Source: Candidatus Magnetobacterium casense (lineage in GTDB: Bacteria > Nitrospirota > Thermodesulfovibrionia > Thermodesulfovibrionales > Magnetobacteriaceae). From it: a DNA stretch of 64,000 nt. Below, piece after piece: positions 43,813 through 52,503 of this stretch (position 1 is the first letter of the stretch; each line of letters begins with the position of its first letter). The stretch covers positions 1-64,000 of the forward strand of contig NZ_JMFO01000005.1 of assembly GCF_000714715.1 (NCBI RefSeq). The letters are read 5' to 3'. The notes under the pieces were generated by a model. The model had not been told where the DNA came from, did not search any database, and saw only the letters and a list, made by a program, of their open reading frames with translations. The position numbers and the translations under genes were made by a program.

Positions 43813-45345
43813 TCAGACCCCTTGCCGTATGACTCTGTGTTTACCTTCGAGTTTATTGATGGCGTCCAGGTATGCCTTTGCCGAGGCCACAATGGTATCC
43901 GTATGGGAGCCGGCTCCTCTAACCGTTCTGCCTCCCTCTTCAAGGGTCACGAAGACCTCTGCCTGGGCATCTGTGCCACCGGTGATACTTTTGACCTCAT
44001 ATTTGAGCAGTTGGCTCTTTGTTTCTGTCAGTTGAATGATTGCATTATAGGTTGCGTCCACGGGGCCGTCTCCGGTGCTTTCGATTTTAAGCTCCTGGCC
44101 TAATTTAGTTATGGTTATCTGCGCAATCGGCTTGTCTTCGGTGCCACAAGTTATCCGCAAAGAGACAAGGTTGTAGACGTGGTCTGTCTTTGATATTTCT
44201 TCGCTGATCAACGATACGATGTCTTCATCAAAGATGCACTTTTTTTGGTCTGCCAGTGCCTTGAAGCGTTCAAAGGTTTGATTCAGCTCGTCATCCGTCA
44301 GGTGAAAGAAGCCCAGTTGCCTCAACCTGTCCTTAAAGGCGTGTCTGCCGGAGTGTTTGCCCAGGACGAGCTTGCTGCCCGGGATGCCGACGTCCTCGGG
44401 TCTGAGTATCTCATACGTGGAACGCTCCTTGAGGAATCCGTCCTGATGTATGCCGGATTCATGGGCAAAGGCGTTGGCTCCAACTATTGCCTTGTTAGGT
44501 TGAACGATCATTCCGGTGTTTTTGGATACCATCAAGCTGGTATTATAAATCTCCCGTGTGACGACATTGGTGTCGGCTTCGAATAACTTTGGGCGTGTCT
44601 TGAGGGCCATGACGATTTCCTCCAGGGAGGCATTGCCGGCCCGTTCACCGATACCGTTTATGGTACACTCCACCTGCCCGGCCCCCTTGTATATGGCCGC
44701 CAGGGAGTTGGCCACGGCCAGGCCCAGGTCGTTGTGGCAGTGGACGGAGACGGTACATTTATCTATGTTTGGGACGCTGTTCATCAGATACTCGATGAGT
44801 TCGCCGTACTCAAAGGGGGTCGTATAGCCCACCGTGTCGGGGATATTGACCGTGGTAGCGCCAGCATTTATGACATCCTCGGTGACTCTGCACAGGAAGT
44901 CCCAGTCTGAGCGCGTGGCGTCTTCGGCGGAGAACTCTATGTCATCGGTGTACTGACGGGCGTGTCTTACGGCCCTGATGGCGGCGTCCAGGACCTCGTC
45001 ACGAGTCATCTTGAGTTTAAACCTGAGGTGAATATCCGATGTTGCTATGACTATGTGTATTCTGCCGGTTCTTTTGGCGTTTTTGATGGCCTCTGCCACC
45101 CTGTCTATGTCTTCAATGCGTGCCCGTGCAAGACCGGCCACCGTGACGGTGTCCAGTTCCTCGGCGATGACCTTGACGGCCTCAAAGTCCCCCTGGGAGG
45201 TTATGGGGAAACCAGCCTCTATGATATCGACCTTGAGATTGGCCAGTTGTCTGGCAATCTGGAGTTTTTGCTTCAAGTTCATGCTTGCCCCTGGGGACTG
45301 TTCGCCATCCCTGAGGGTTGTGTCAAAGACTCTGACGTGTCTCAT
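43813..45345 (-). CDS. leuA: 2-isopropylmalate synthase
   Basis: 510 residues with the HMGL-like barrel (FDTTLRDGEQSPGASM, SVHCHNDLGLAVANS, GIGERAGNASLEEIVMAL, HESGIHQDGFLK) and a C-terminal LeuA allosteric domain (about 380-505). It condenses 2-oxoisovalerate with acetyl-CoA in leucine synthesis, normally feedback-inhibited by leucine. The ATG overlaps the pssA stop by 4 nt, placing it in the psd-pssA-leuA operon. Confidence 0.97.
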   Translation of the reverse strand: MRHVRVFDTTLRDGEQSPGASMNLKQKLQIARQLANLKVDIIEAGFPITSQGDFEAVKVIAEELDTVTVAGLARARIEDIDRVAEAIKNAKRTGRIHIVIATSDIHLRFKLKMTRDEVLDAAIRAVRHARQYTDDIEFSAEDATRSDWDFLCRVTEDVINAGATTVNIPDTVGYTTPFEYGELIEYLMNSVPNIDKCTVSVHCHNDLGLAVANSLAAIYKGAGQVECTINGIGERAGNASLEEIVMALKTRPKLFEADTNVVTREIYNTSLMVSKNTGMIVQPNKAIVGANAFAHESGIHQDGFLKERSTYEILRPEDVGIPGSKLVLGKHSGRHAFKDRLRQLGFFHLTDDELNQTFERFKALADQKKCIFDEDIVSLISEEISKTDHVYNLVSLRITCGTEDKPIAQITITKLGQELKIESTGDGPVDATYNAIIQLTETKSQLLKYEVKSITGGTDAQAEVFVTLEEGGRTVRGAGSHTDTIVASAKAYLDAINKLEGKHRVIRQGV

Positions 45346-46085
45346 TGCCTGTTATCACCTTTCGTTGTTAGATTCACTGCCCGACTCTTACGGGTATACA
45401 GCAGATATATGTTCTCTATTATACCAACAGCCATATACAAAAAGCCAAAGACAAACAACGTAACTGGCGGATTCATTATAATAATGGTGATCATGATTAT
45501 CAACAGCACCAGAAACGGAAACGGCTTTCTCTTTTTGAGGTCAAGCTCCTTTAGGCCGTGAAATCTGAGCGTGCTTATCATAAAGATCGACAGCACAAAT
45601 GTAATAACGGCAACCAGGATGTTGTTGACATTTGCCCTTTCAAAGTGGTATTCGTGGAAGATGATAAAAGTTACCAGTATTGTAGCGGCGGCAGGTATTG
45701 GCATACCGGTGAAGTACTTTTTTTCCGTTGAGACCATCTGCACGTTGTATCTGGCAAGTCTCAGCGCCCCGCAACAGACATAGAGAAATGCCACGGCCCA
45801 TCCGATCCGTCCCAGGGGTTTTAGTGCCCAGTCATAGGCCACCACTGCCGGGGCTACGCCAAATGCCACGAGGTCTGACAACGAGTCAAGCTCTATGCCA
45901 AACTTCGACGCACTGTTTGTCAGTCTGGCGACCCAGCCATCGAGGCCGTCAAATATATTCGCAATGATTATAGCCGTTCCGGCATCGACGTACTGTCCCT
46001 TCATTGAGGCCACAATGGCGTAGAAGCCACAGCACATGCCACAGAGCGTCAGGGCGTTTGGCAGGATGTAGACGCCTTTTTTCAT
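45342..46085 (-). CDS. pssA: CDP-diacylglycerol-serine O-phosphatidyltransferase
   Basis: 247 residues, membrane protein with about six to eight hydrophobic segments. The CDP-alcohol phosphotransferase signature is FDGLDGWVARLTNSASKFGIELDSLSDLVAFG (D-G-x2-A-R-x8-G-x3-D-x3-D). It makes phosphatidylserine for conversion by the co-encoded decarboxylase. It overlaps both psd and leuA by 4 nt. Confidence 0.96.
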   Translation of the reverse strand: MKKGVYILPNALTLCGMCCGFYAIVASMKGQYVDAGTAIIIANIFDGLDGWVARLTNSASKFGIELDSLSDLVAFGVAPAVVAYDWALKPLGRIGWAVAFLYVCCGALRLARYNVQMVSTEKKYFTGMPIPAAATILVTFIIFHEYHFERANVNNILVAVITFVLSIFMISTLRFHGLKELDLKKRKPFPFLVLLIIMITIIIMNPPVTLFVFGFLYMAVGIIENIYLLYTRKSRAVNLTTKGDNRQ

Positions 46086-46789
46086 GACGGCGTTTGTTGT
46101 GGGGTTTGGCCTGGAGTTTGGTCTGAGGGTTGGCCTTGATTGTCTTTCGTGGTGTTGGGTGCAGCGTTGTAGCGGCCAATGACGGTCTCACCGGCCTTGA
46201 GTTTATCGCCCACCTGTGCCGTAATCTGTGCCTCCGGAGGCAGATAGAGGTCCACCCTGGAGCTGAACTTGATGATCCCAAAGCGTTGTCCTTTTTTGAG
46301 GACGTCGCCGGGGTTGACGCGACAAACGGCCCTGCGCGCCACGGAACCCGCCACCTGTCTGACCAGGATGTCTCCCATGGGCGTGGCCATGACCATGGCT
46401 ATGTTTTCGTTATTGCTGGAGGCCTCATCCAGATACGCCTTGTGAAAGCTCCCGCTGGTGTGTTTGACGCTGACAACGGTGCCGTCAAAGGGGGCGCGAT
46501 TTACATGCACATTCAGCGGCGACATGAATATGCTAAACTGCAACACCTCTCGCTTGAGGTAGTCCTTTTCAAATGTCTGCTTTATCACTATGACCTTGCC
46601 GTCTGCGGGGGCTATGATGGCGTCTGCTTGTGAGGGGGTGACACGGTCTGGGTCGCGAAAGAAGAAAAACATAAAAAACAGTATCATCACCGGCAAACCC
46701 GTAACCCAGTGTCGTGTGAACCAATACACAACCAGCGTCAGGATCAACGCGGCTATGAAAAACGGTATCCCTTCCGGAGCAAACTTCAT
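46082..46789 (-). CDS. psd: Phosphatidylserine decarboxylase proenzyme
   Basis: 235 residues of the short archaeal-type family. Two hydrophobic segments (about 7-23 and 30-44) anchor it. Catalytic parts are PADGKV (Asp63), SPLNVHVNRAP (His95) and FGIIKFSSRVDLYLP. Autocleavage normally occurs between Gly and Ser in FGSR; here the preceding residue is Ser176, with Ser177 as the pyruvoyl precursor. A Gln/Pro/Thr-rich tail follows residue 213. It produces phosphatidylethanolamine and heads the psd-pssA-leuA operon. Confidence 0.94.
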   Translation of the reverse strand: MKFAPEGIPFFIAALILTLVVYWFTRHWVTGLPVMILFFMFFFFRDPDRVTPSQADAIIAPADGKVIVIKQTFEKDYLKREVLQFSIFMSPLNVHVNRAPFDGTVVSVKHTSGSFHKAYLDEASSNNENIAMVMATPMGDILVRQVAGSVARRAVCRVNPGDVLKKGQRFGIIKFSSRVDLYLPPEAQITAQVGDKLKAGETVIGRYNAAPNTTKDNQGQPSDQTPGQTPQQTPS

Positions 46790-46933
46790 AATCTATCCAT
46801 ACACCCCTTTGCTATATATATCAAAAAAATCAAACAACCACCTTACTGTATCACAAGGATGAATCTGTTGTCAACTGCCCCGGATATATCCAGGGGTGTC
46901 ATTTCATTATAGCAGTTTTTAGCCTCCGTATAG

Positions 46934-46939
46934 TATAAT
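46934..46939 (+). promoter_or_regulatory. -10 box (TATAAT) 6 nt before the Rpn-family gene
   Basis: TATAAT followed by AAAGTT and the ATG at 46946. No good -35 hexamer is visible. The spacing would give a leaderless transcript. Confidence 0.45.
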
Positions 46940-46945
46940 AAAGTT

Positions 46946-47917
46946 ATGGATACACCGACAGGGCCAGGGAGCTACGACAAGCTCATGAAGGAGCTGCTTG
47001 AAAAGATCGAGCAACCCCTTATAGAAAAGGTCTTGGGGATTAAGGCCGATAAGATCAGCAAGCTCAACGTCATAACGCAACTAACGGACGAGCGGGAGGC
47101 GGATTTTGTCATCAAGGTGGAAAACCGTGATGAACCGTTCTTTATCGCACACGCTGAGATTCAGAGTATCAATGATCCGAAGATGCTAAAGAGGATGCTG
47201 CGGTACTTTGTCCATCTCTATTCGGTGCACGAGGTCATAATAAAGCAGTACGTTGTCTTCATCGGCAAGGACAAGATGGCTATGAACAACGTCTTGGATA
47301 TGCCCGTTGTCCATGTTCACTACGAATACGAACTGATCGATATCAGGACTGTCTCCTGTGAGCGATTTCTATACTCCGGCGTGCCTCAGGAGATAGCGAT
47401 CTCGATATTGTGTGACAGAGGGGCTCGCAGCGAGCGATCATTCGCAAGGGAGATATTAAAGGAGCTGGTGGCGAGTGTCATCGGAGGCCTGGACCTGTCG
47501 ATGTATATAAAGGAAATAGAGGTCTTTTCAAAGTTGAGGGACATGCAAAAGATCATAATAGAGGAGGTGGATAAAATGCCGATAGTATACGACCTGGAGA
47601 CGGATATAAGGTTCATGCAAGGAGTGCAGAAGGGCATAGAGAATGGCCGGGTAGAAGGCCGGGTAGAAGGTCGGGTAGAAGGCCGGGTAGAAGGCCGGGT
47701 AGAAGGCCGGGTAGAAGGCCGGGTAGAAGGCCGGGTAGAAGGTCGGGTAGAAGGTATGCATAATATGATTGAGACTTTGTTGAGGAGAAAATTTGGCGAA
47801 AGAGGTTTATCCCTTATGCCGAAGATCAGAATGTATAAAGATGAGTCGAAGCTATATGCAATAACTGATGCGTTGATAACTGCGCAGGACATCAGGGAGA
47901 TTGAAGGGCTGCTCTAA
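46946..47917 (+). CDS. Rpn-family / PD-(D/E)XK nuclease-type protein with GRVE repeat
   Basis: 323 residues. The nuclease core appears as READFVIKV with Asp53 and [10 protein letters not shown] with Glu71 and Gln73. It then shows the family-like [11 protein letters not shown] and [12 protein letters not shown] segments. Residues ~234-269 are nine perfect units of Gly-Arg-Val-Glu, encoded by a 12-bp tandem repeat. The C-terminus ([17 protein letters not shown]...) resembles the end of the Rpn gene at 22.3 kb. Copy-number change of the repeat would keep the frame. Confidence 0.82.
   Translation: MDTPTGPGSYDKLMKELLEKIEQPLIEKVLGIKADKISKLNVITQLTDEREADFVIKVENRDEPFFIAHAEIQSINDPKMLKRMLRYFVHLYSVHEVIIKQYVVFIGKDKMAMNNVLDMPVVHVHYEYELIDIRTVSCERFLYSGVPQEIAISILCDRGARSERSFAREILKELVASVIGGLDLSMYIKEIEVFSKLRDMQKIIIEEVDKMPIVYDLETDIRFMQGVQKGIENGRVEGRVEGRVEGRVEGRVEGRVEGRVEGRVEGRVEGMHNMIETLLRRKFGERGLSLMPKIRMYKDESKLYAITDALITAQDIREIEGLL
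47645..47752 (+). repeat. Nine tandem 12-bp units inside the Rpn-family gene
   Basis: Unit GGCCGGGTAGAA repeated nine times without a break; units 3 and 9 have GGTC for GGCC. Near-identity of units implies recent expansion. Confidence 0.95.
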
Positions 47918-47927
47918 AGAAGCAGGA

Positions 47928-47949
47928 GAGGGCAAATCGTCCTGCCCTC
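47928..47949 (+). terminator. Hairpin downstream of the Rpn-family gene
   Basis: GAGGGCA (47928-47934) and TGCCCTC (47943-47949) form a 7-bp stem 11 bp after the stop. A C/T-rich run (CCCCCTCTTCC) follows rather than a clean T-tract, so terminator activity is uncertain. Confidence 0.5.
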
Positions 47950-48049
47950 CCCCCTCTTCCTTCCTTAGTAGATGCTCTAGTTACTTGGCACGCCCTGTTC
48001 TACGCATCCTCCAGAATAGAAATTTTTGTCTGTTTGTTTATTTGAGTGT

Positions 48050-48592
48050 TCATTTATCCTTGTCTTTTATGTAGACGCTGCTGTTTTCAACGACAGAGTA
48101 TTCCTCTTTCAGAAAGTAGGTCATCTTTGTCCCGGTGATAAGGTTTTTGCTATCCCTGGCCTCGGGACTGCCAGTGAATACTACGCTTTCATCCCCGGCT
48201 GAGTAGATGGCCCTTTCGGACGTTATGATGCTGTCATCCTTGACCAATTTTATGTTGCCGGTGGCATCTATACGGTCAACCTTCTTTTCGCCATCGGCGT
48301 AGTACACCACCATCTTGTCGGCGTAAAATGTGGTATCACCCTTTACCGCCTTGACCGAACCGGTAAAGATGGCCGTCTTTTTCTTTGTATCAGCAACGAG
48401 ATTTTTGCTTGTGATTATCAGCGGGACGTTTTTATCTCCCTGCATGAGTCGGTCCTTCGTTGTTGTCTCTGCAAATGCCGTTGCCTTCAATTGTATTTTC
48501 AGGCCTGCACACGGCAAGGCTATGCAGGCAACAATCGTTAAAAAAATCAACCGCCTAATTAATAACAACCATGACTCCACCATAGAGCTCAA
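48050..48592 (-). CDS. lptA: LPS transport periplasmic protein LptA
   Basis: 180 residues. After an N-terminal signal (LLLIRRLIFLTIVACIALPC) comes an OstA-type beta-jellyroll with repeated strands: PLIITSKNLVADTKKKTAIFTGSVKAVKGDTTFYADKMVVYYADG and ITSERAIYSAGDESVVFTGSPEAR. LptA bridges inner and outer membranes in lipopolysaccharide export. The start is TTG with AAGGAG upstream; an ATG three codons in is possible. It overlaps lptC by 38 bp. lptB is not found downstream. Confidence 0.9.
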   Translation of the reverse strand: MSSMVESWLLLIRRLIFLTIVACIALPCAGLKIQLKATAFAETTTKDRLMQGDKNVPLIITSKNLVADTKKKTAIFTGSVKAVKGDTTFYADKMVVYYADGEKKVDRIDATGNIKLVKDDSIITSERAIYSAGDESVVFTGSPEARDSKNLITGTKMTYFLKEEYSVVENSSVYIKDKDK

Positions 48593-49079
48593 TCAATTCT
48601 CCTTTGTCTGCCCTGAAAGAAGCCGCCTTTAGGGTCACACGGCTGCCCTTCAGTGTAACCCCGGCATCCGAGGTCAGTGCTTGTTTGTTAAAATCCCAGG
48701 TCACGTTGCGGGATTTTATCTCATAATCCTTGCTCAAAGCCACAACTTCGCCGCCGAGGTTGACCCTGTTGCCGCCAACGTCGTAGAGGCCCTCAGGTGC
48801 GTTGATTGTAACACCCCCGTCGGTAAGTTTGATGGCTATCCCTTGCATTTCAGCTTTTTTTTGGTTTTCCGTCAAATGCACCTTTCTGACGGTAGCATGC
48901 CACTTGACGGAGTTGTTGACGCTGTGCGCAACGGTCACACCCTCCATGTATGAGTCCGTTGAAGACAGTGCGATTTTGTCCTGGTTGCCGGATTGTATCG
49001 CCGCTATCACGACAAAAAGCAGCACCGAGCTTATCAAAAACAGTATCAGGTAAATCCTGGTCATATTTAATTTTATCAT
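48555..49079 (-). CDS. lptC: LPS export protein LptC
   Basis: About 174 residues from the ATG at 49079 (MIKLNMTRIYLILFLISS) or from 49064. An N-terminal membrane anchor is followed by a beta-jellyroll (WHATVRKVHLTENQKKAEMQGI, NAPEGLYDVGGNRVNLGGEVVALSKDYEIKSRNVTWD). LptC receives LPS from LptBFG and passes it to LptA. The region between it and the fkbM stop is occupied by a truncated dispersed repeat, so any longer reading is not credible. Confidence 0.88.
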   Translation of the reverse strand: MIKLNMTRIYLILFLISSVLLFVVIAAIQSGNQDKIALSSTDSYMEGVTVAHSVNNSVKWHATVRKVHLTENQKKAEMQGIAIKLTDGGVTINAPEGLYDVGGNRVNLGGEVVALSKDYEIKSRNVTWDFNKQALTSDAGVTLKGSRVTLKAASFRADKGELIELYGGVMVVIN

Positions 49080-49106
49080 GAATCCAAAGTATTGGCAATC
49101 ATTGCT

Positions 49107-49168
49107 TGGCTTAACCAGGAATCCAGGATGCGTAACAGTATAGTTGTCATGAAATATGAAGAGGATAC
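49107..49168 (-). repeat. Partial copy of the MITE-like repeat
   Basis: On the minus strand GTATCCTCTTCATATTTCAT, then CAACTATAC and TTACGCATCCTGGATTCCTG, continuing to AAGCC. This matches the left part of the element at 53885 over about 58 bp with few mismatches. It begins right after the fkbM stop codon. Confidence 0.8.
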
Positions 49169-49933
49169 CTATATAGGCCTTGCCAAAAAGTTTGTTTCGG
49201 TATGTTTCCTGTATCTCGTTACAAATGCCTCTTCGTACTTTGACACGAATGTATCCTTTGAATGGGGGCCGCTGCCATCGAGACTGAAGATGGCCAGTCC
49301 GCATTCCCCTACGATGAGGTCGTGGAGCATCTGAGGGGTTGTGCCATAACCAAAGGTGTGCACCTTGGCATGTTCAAAGATGATGTATGGCCGGCAGCGT
49401 TTGATCGTCTTTTTGGCGCCGTCTATGACGCCGTACTCTCCGCCCTCCACGTCGATTTTAATGAGCCTTATTGGTAATGCCTGCGGGATTATGTTATCCA
49501 GCATGTTGACCTCCACCTCGATCTGCTCGGAGACCGGCTCAATCGGGCATGGTTGTGGTTTAAGACCACTCCAGCCCGGGATATTAACGAAGTGGCAAAA
49601 CTTACCGGTGCCCACGCTGTTACTCAGGGCGCACTGGTGGACGTTAACGCGTGGAAATCCGGCCTTTAACTGCGGGATGAACTGTGGCAGTGGCTCAAAG
49701 GCATAGTGCTCCCCTTCAGGAGAGCGTTGGACTATCCAGTTTAAGACCTCACCGGCGTGTGCACCAACATCAATGCAGTTGGAGTCGTTCCTTAGTATAT
49801 TGTCCATGAGCGCTTTCATGTTTCGATTGTCACGCTCCATCCGCAACATACCATCATCGTGGTGGAGCAAAAAAACAGCCTGGTTCAATTCATCTTCTGA
49901 GGCGTTAGTATCTATTTTTTGTACGTGTTCCAT
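49169..49933 (-). CDS. FkbM-family methyltransferase
   Basis: 254 residues. SAM-binding motif CIDVGAHAGEVLNW (near residue 53), then HYAFEPLPQFIPQL, the FkbM-typical IRLIKIDVEGGEYGVIDGAKKTI and PYIIFEHAKVH. FkbM enzymes O-methylate sugars or small molecules and are frequent in polysaccharide regions. Purine-rich AAGGA lies upstream of the ATG. A glycosyltransferase gene lies divergently upstream, so surface-glycan modification is likely. The 166 bp between them show no gene. Confidence 0.92.
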   Translation of the reverse strand: MEHVQKIDTNASEDELNQAVFLLHHDDGMLRMERDNRNMKALMDNILRNDSNCIDVGAHAGEVLNWIVQRSPEGEHYAFEPLPQFIPQLKAGFPRVNVHQCALSNSVGTGKFCHFVNIPGWSGLKPQPCPIEPVSEQIEVEVNMLDNIIPQALPIRLIKIDVEGGEYGVIDGAKKTIKRCRPYIIFEHAKVHTFGYGTTPQMLHDLIVGECGLAIFSLDGSGPHSKDTFVSKYEEAFVTRYRKHTETNFLARPI

Positions 49934-50099
49934 CTTTTTTCCTTTAACGTAGGCTTACCGCAACTGCGGTGACACTATTTTACCAGTTGCAAGACAGTTG
50001 ATGTCAAGTACGGTATTTTTTTCTATGTTGAACCAGAGTCTAACGATGTGTCATACTTAAGCATAGTTCAGGCAATGTAAGAAGGATTTATACAAGCAT

Positions 50100-52454
50100 A
50101 TGACAATGATGCAAGAAAACAACAGTGCTGGCAAAAAGATGACCTTACTCTGGGTACGAACGGACTCCATAGGCGACAATATCCTTGCCTCGTCGATGTT
50201 GCCCGAAATAAGAAAGAGGTTCCCCGACCACGCCATAACAGTTCTCTGCCAGGGGCATGTTGCCGAACTCTATGACCATTGCCCGGAGATCGACGACGTT
50301 ATTACGTTTGACAAGGAGATGGCCTACACCAACGACGAATATCGAAACGCCCTGCTCAAAAAACTGCGCCTTCTTAAAGCAGATATAACATTGAATCCGG
50401 TCTTTTCGCGGGAACCCATTACCGACACACTCGCCATCGGCAGCATGGCCACGCAACGTATTGCCTTCAACGGCGACTTCGCCAACGGCATGACCCTGCA
50501 ACTGAGACAGACCAACAACCCGCTATACACAAGGCTGATCTACTCCTGCTGCCAGCAACGCACCGAAATGGACAGACACGGGGAGTTCTTACGAGGGATT
50601 GGTATTGATACCACCGGGGATGTCCTCAAACCGCTCCTGTGGCTCTCCCGGGAGGACGAGGCATTTGCCCGTAGCTTCTTTGAGGAAAATTCGTTAAACC
50701 CGCAAATGACTATAGCGCTTTTTCCCTGGGCACAAAACCGCCACAACATATATAACGGCTATGCAGAGGTACTTGGGCGCTTTACTGACTACCACTGCGT
50801 GATTGTCGGGGGCAGGGACGCCTCCGATGCAGCCGGTGCCATAAGAGCAAAATTGCCCTCCTGCCATGACCTTACAGGTAAGACAACAATCCGTCAGAGC
50901 GCTGCCATAATCGGCAGGAGCCGCATCTACCTCGGAGCGGACTCCTCCGGGGCACACATGGCCTCTGCCCTGGGGGTTACAAACGTGGTAGTGCTTGGCG
51001 GCGGACACTTTGGACGCTTTATCCCCTACAGCCCCTTAACGACCGCCGTGTGTCTGCCCCTGGAGTGCTACGGGTGCAACTGGCAGTGCAAGTATCAACG
51101 CACTTACTGTATCAGCGATATATCGCCGGAGGCCGTTGTACATGCCATGAAAATAGCCTTGTCCACGACAGGTACGCCAGGGCCGGGGATTGTCGTTGAC
51201 AGCGCACGAGGCACGGATTTCACTTGCAATGGCAACAGCGTGGAGCAATTTATCCGGCCACGGTGGAGGTGGTCGGACAGCTACCTTACACTGAGTAACG
51301 TTGAGGTTATCAACTATCCTGCTGTCGGCAACCCATCCCAACCCTCCCATAAAGGGAGGGGGATTAAAGGAGGAACTGCTCCGCTTGTCAGCGTGCTGGT
51401 TTCCACGTACAACTCTGAGGAGTTTATGTGCGAGTCTCTGGAAGACCTCCAGGGACAGAGCATCGCCTCCAACACGGAGATCATTGTCGTAGATGCCGCA
51501 TCCCCGCAGAACGAGCAGGCAATAGTGCAGGAGTATCAGCGCCGCTGCACCAATATCACATACATCAGAACCGGCAGCCGGATCGGCGTCTACGCAGCGT
51601 GGAACATGGCAATACAAATAGCACGGGGGCAATACATCACCACCTTCAGCACAAACGACCGTCTGCGACGTGACGCCTTTGGGATTTTGGCCGCCTATCT
51701 CAACGACACCCCAAACTGTATGCTCGTCTACGGAGACTCTTACCTCACCGAGGTGCCCCACCAGACCTTTGATGTCCACCACTGCCATGACGTCTACAGG
51801 TGGCCCGAGTTCTGCTACGAAGACCTCCTGTACAACTGCATGATAGGCCCGCATCCCATGTGGCGCAGGGACGTCCACGACGACATCGGATATTTCGATG
51901 CACGGTACGAGGCACTTGGAGACCAGGATTTCTGGTTGCGTCTGGGTGAAAAATACGAAATACACCACCTACCCGAGGTTACCGGTCTGTACTGGGTCAC
52001 CCCCGATGCCCTCTCCCGCAAGGGGCAACTACCCGCACAGGAACACCTTGAGATACGTCTGTATTACCAACAACGCTATCTCAACAGATTAAAGCAGACG
52101 GTTACGGCCAATAACCTCTTTAACAAGCGACCTCTGTACATCTGGGGTGCAGGTCAGGCGGGGCAGTTGACTCTGAACATGCTACGCAACTCAGCCATCC
52201 CGGCAGAGGGCTTCATAGACGGCGACCCGGGCAAGTGTGGCAAGACCATCGACGGATTGCGCATCCACAAGCCATCACACATACAGGATATGCTCCGGGG
52301 CAACAGGCGTCCATTTATTGTGATTGCCTCCATGTATGCAGACCAGATACGTCCCTTCCTGCTAAGTCTGGGCTTGAAGGACAGGCAGGACTTCTGGCGA
52401 AACATACACACGTTCTGGGCGCTCAAATGGCTTACGGTAAAAACGGGTGCATAG
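50100..52454 (+). CDS. Three-domain glycosyltransferase (GT9 + GT2 + Rossmann-like)
   Basis: 784 residues. Residues ~15-360 are heptosyltransferase-like (GT9): LLWVRTDSIGDNILASSMLPEI, ALFPWAQN, YLGADSSGAHMASALG, and a Cys-rich LECYGCNWQCKYQRTYC. Residues ~428-660 are GT2: PLVSVLVSTYNSEEF, VVDAASPQNEQAIV, YGDSYLTEV and YEALGDQDFWLRLG. Residues ~685-784 (LYIWGAGQAGQLTLNMLRNS, GFIDGDPGKCGK) form a nucleotide-binding-like domain often found with methyltransferases. Residues ~409-425 (NPSQPSHKGRGIKGG) are encoded by a palindromic repeat. It probably builds surface polysaccharide. Confidence 0.9.
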   Translation: MTMMQENNSAGKKMTLLWVRTDSIGDNILASSMLPEIRKRFPDHAITVLCQGHVAELYDHCPEIDDVITFDKEMAYTNDEYRNALLKKLRLLKADITLNPVFSREPITDTLAIGSMATQRIAFNGDFANGMTLQLRQTNNPLYTRLIYSCCQQRTEMDRHGEFLRGIGIDTTGDVLKPLLWLSREDEAFARSFFEENSLNPQMTIALFPWAQNRHNIYNGYAEVLGRFTDYHCVIVGGRDASDAAGAIRAKLPSCHDLTGKTTIRQSAAIIGRSRIYLGADSSGAHMASALGVTNVVVLGGGHFGRFIPYSPLTTAVCLPLECYGCNWQCKYQRTYCISDISPEAVVHAMKIALSTTGTPGPGIVVDSARGTDFTCNGNSVEQFIRPRWRWSDSYLTLSNVEVINYPAVGNPSQPSHKGRGIKGGTAPLVSVLVSTYNSEEFMCESLEDLQGQSIASNTEIIVVDAASPQNEQAIVQEYQRRCTNITYIRTGSRIGVYAAWNMAIQIARGQYITTFSTNDRLRRDAFGILAAYLNDTPNCMLVYGDSYLTEVPHQTFDVHHCHDVYRWPEFCYEDLLYNCMIGPHPMWRRDVHDDIGYFDARYEALGDQDFWLRLGEKYEIHHLPEVTGLYWVTPDALSRKGQLPAQEHLEIRLYYQQRYLNRLKQTVTANNLFNKRPLYIWGAGQAGQLTLNMLRNSAIPAEGFIDGDPGKCGKTIDGLRIHKPSHIQDMLRGNRRPFIVIASMYADQIRPFLLSLGLKDRQDFWRNIHTFWALKWLTVKTGA
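51342..51360 (+). repeat. Palindromic repeat inserted in frame in a glycosyltransferase gene
   Basis: CCCTCCC-ATAAA-GGGAGGG, a 7-bp perfect stem with 5-nt loop, encodes part of the linker between the GT9 and GT2 domains. The peptide style (PSHKGRGIKGG) is unlike the flanking domains. Confidence 0.75.
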
Positions 52455-52469
52455 TGCATAAAACGGACT

Positions 52470-52498
52470 TGACACGGTTAATTCATACTGTTATAATG
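52470..52498 (+). promoter_or_regulatory. Perfect sigma-70-type promoter, predicted leaderless
   Basis: TTGACA (52470-52475), 17-bp spacer, TATAAT (52493-52498), then GTTCG and the ATG at 52504. Confidence 0.8.
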
Positions 52499-52503
52499 TT
52501 TCG

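Noticed and set aside
47645-47752. Possible CRISPR array
   Set aside because: Units are only 12 bp, directly abutting with no spacers, and keep a reading frame.
47386-47892. 168-codon minus-strand frame with STRP repeats
   Set aside because: Produced by the 12-bp tandem repeat read antisense to the Rpn-family gene.
51036-51968. 310-codon minus-strand frame
   Set aside because: Long, but antisense to the well-supported glycosyltransferase; no family features.
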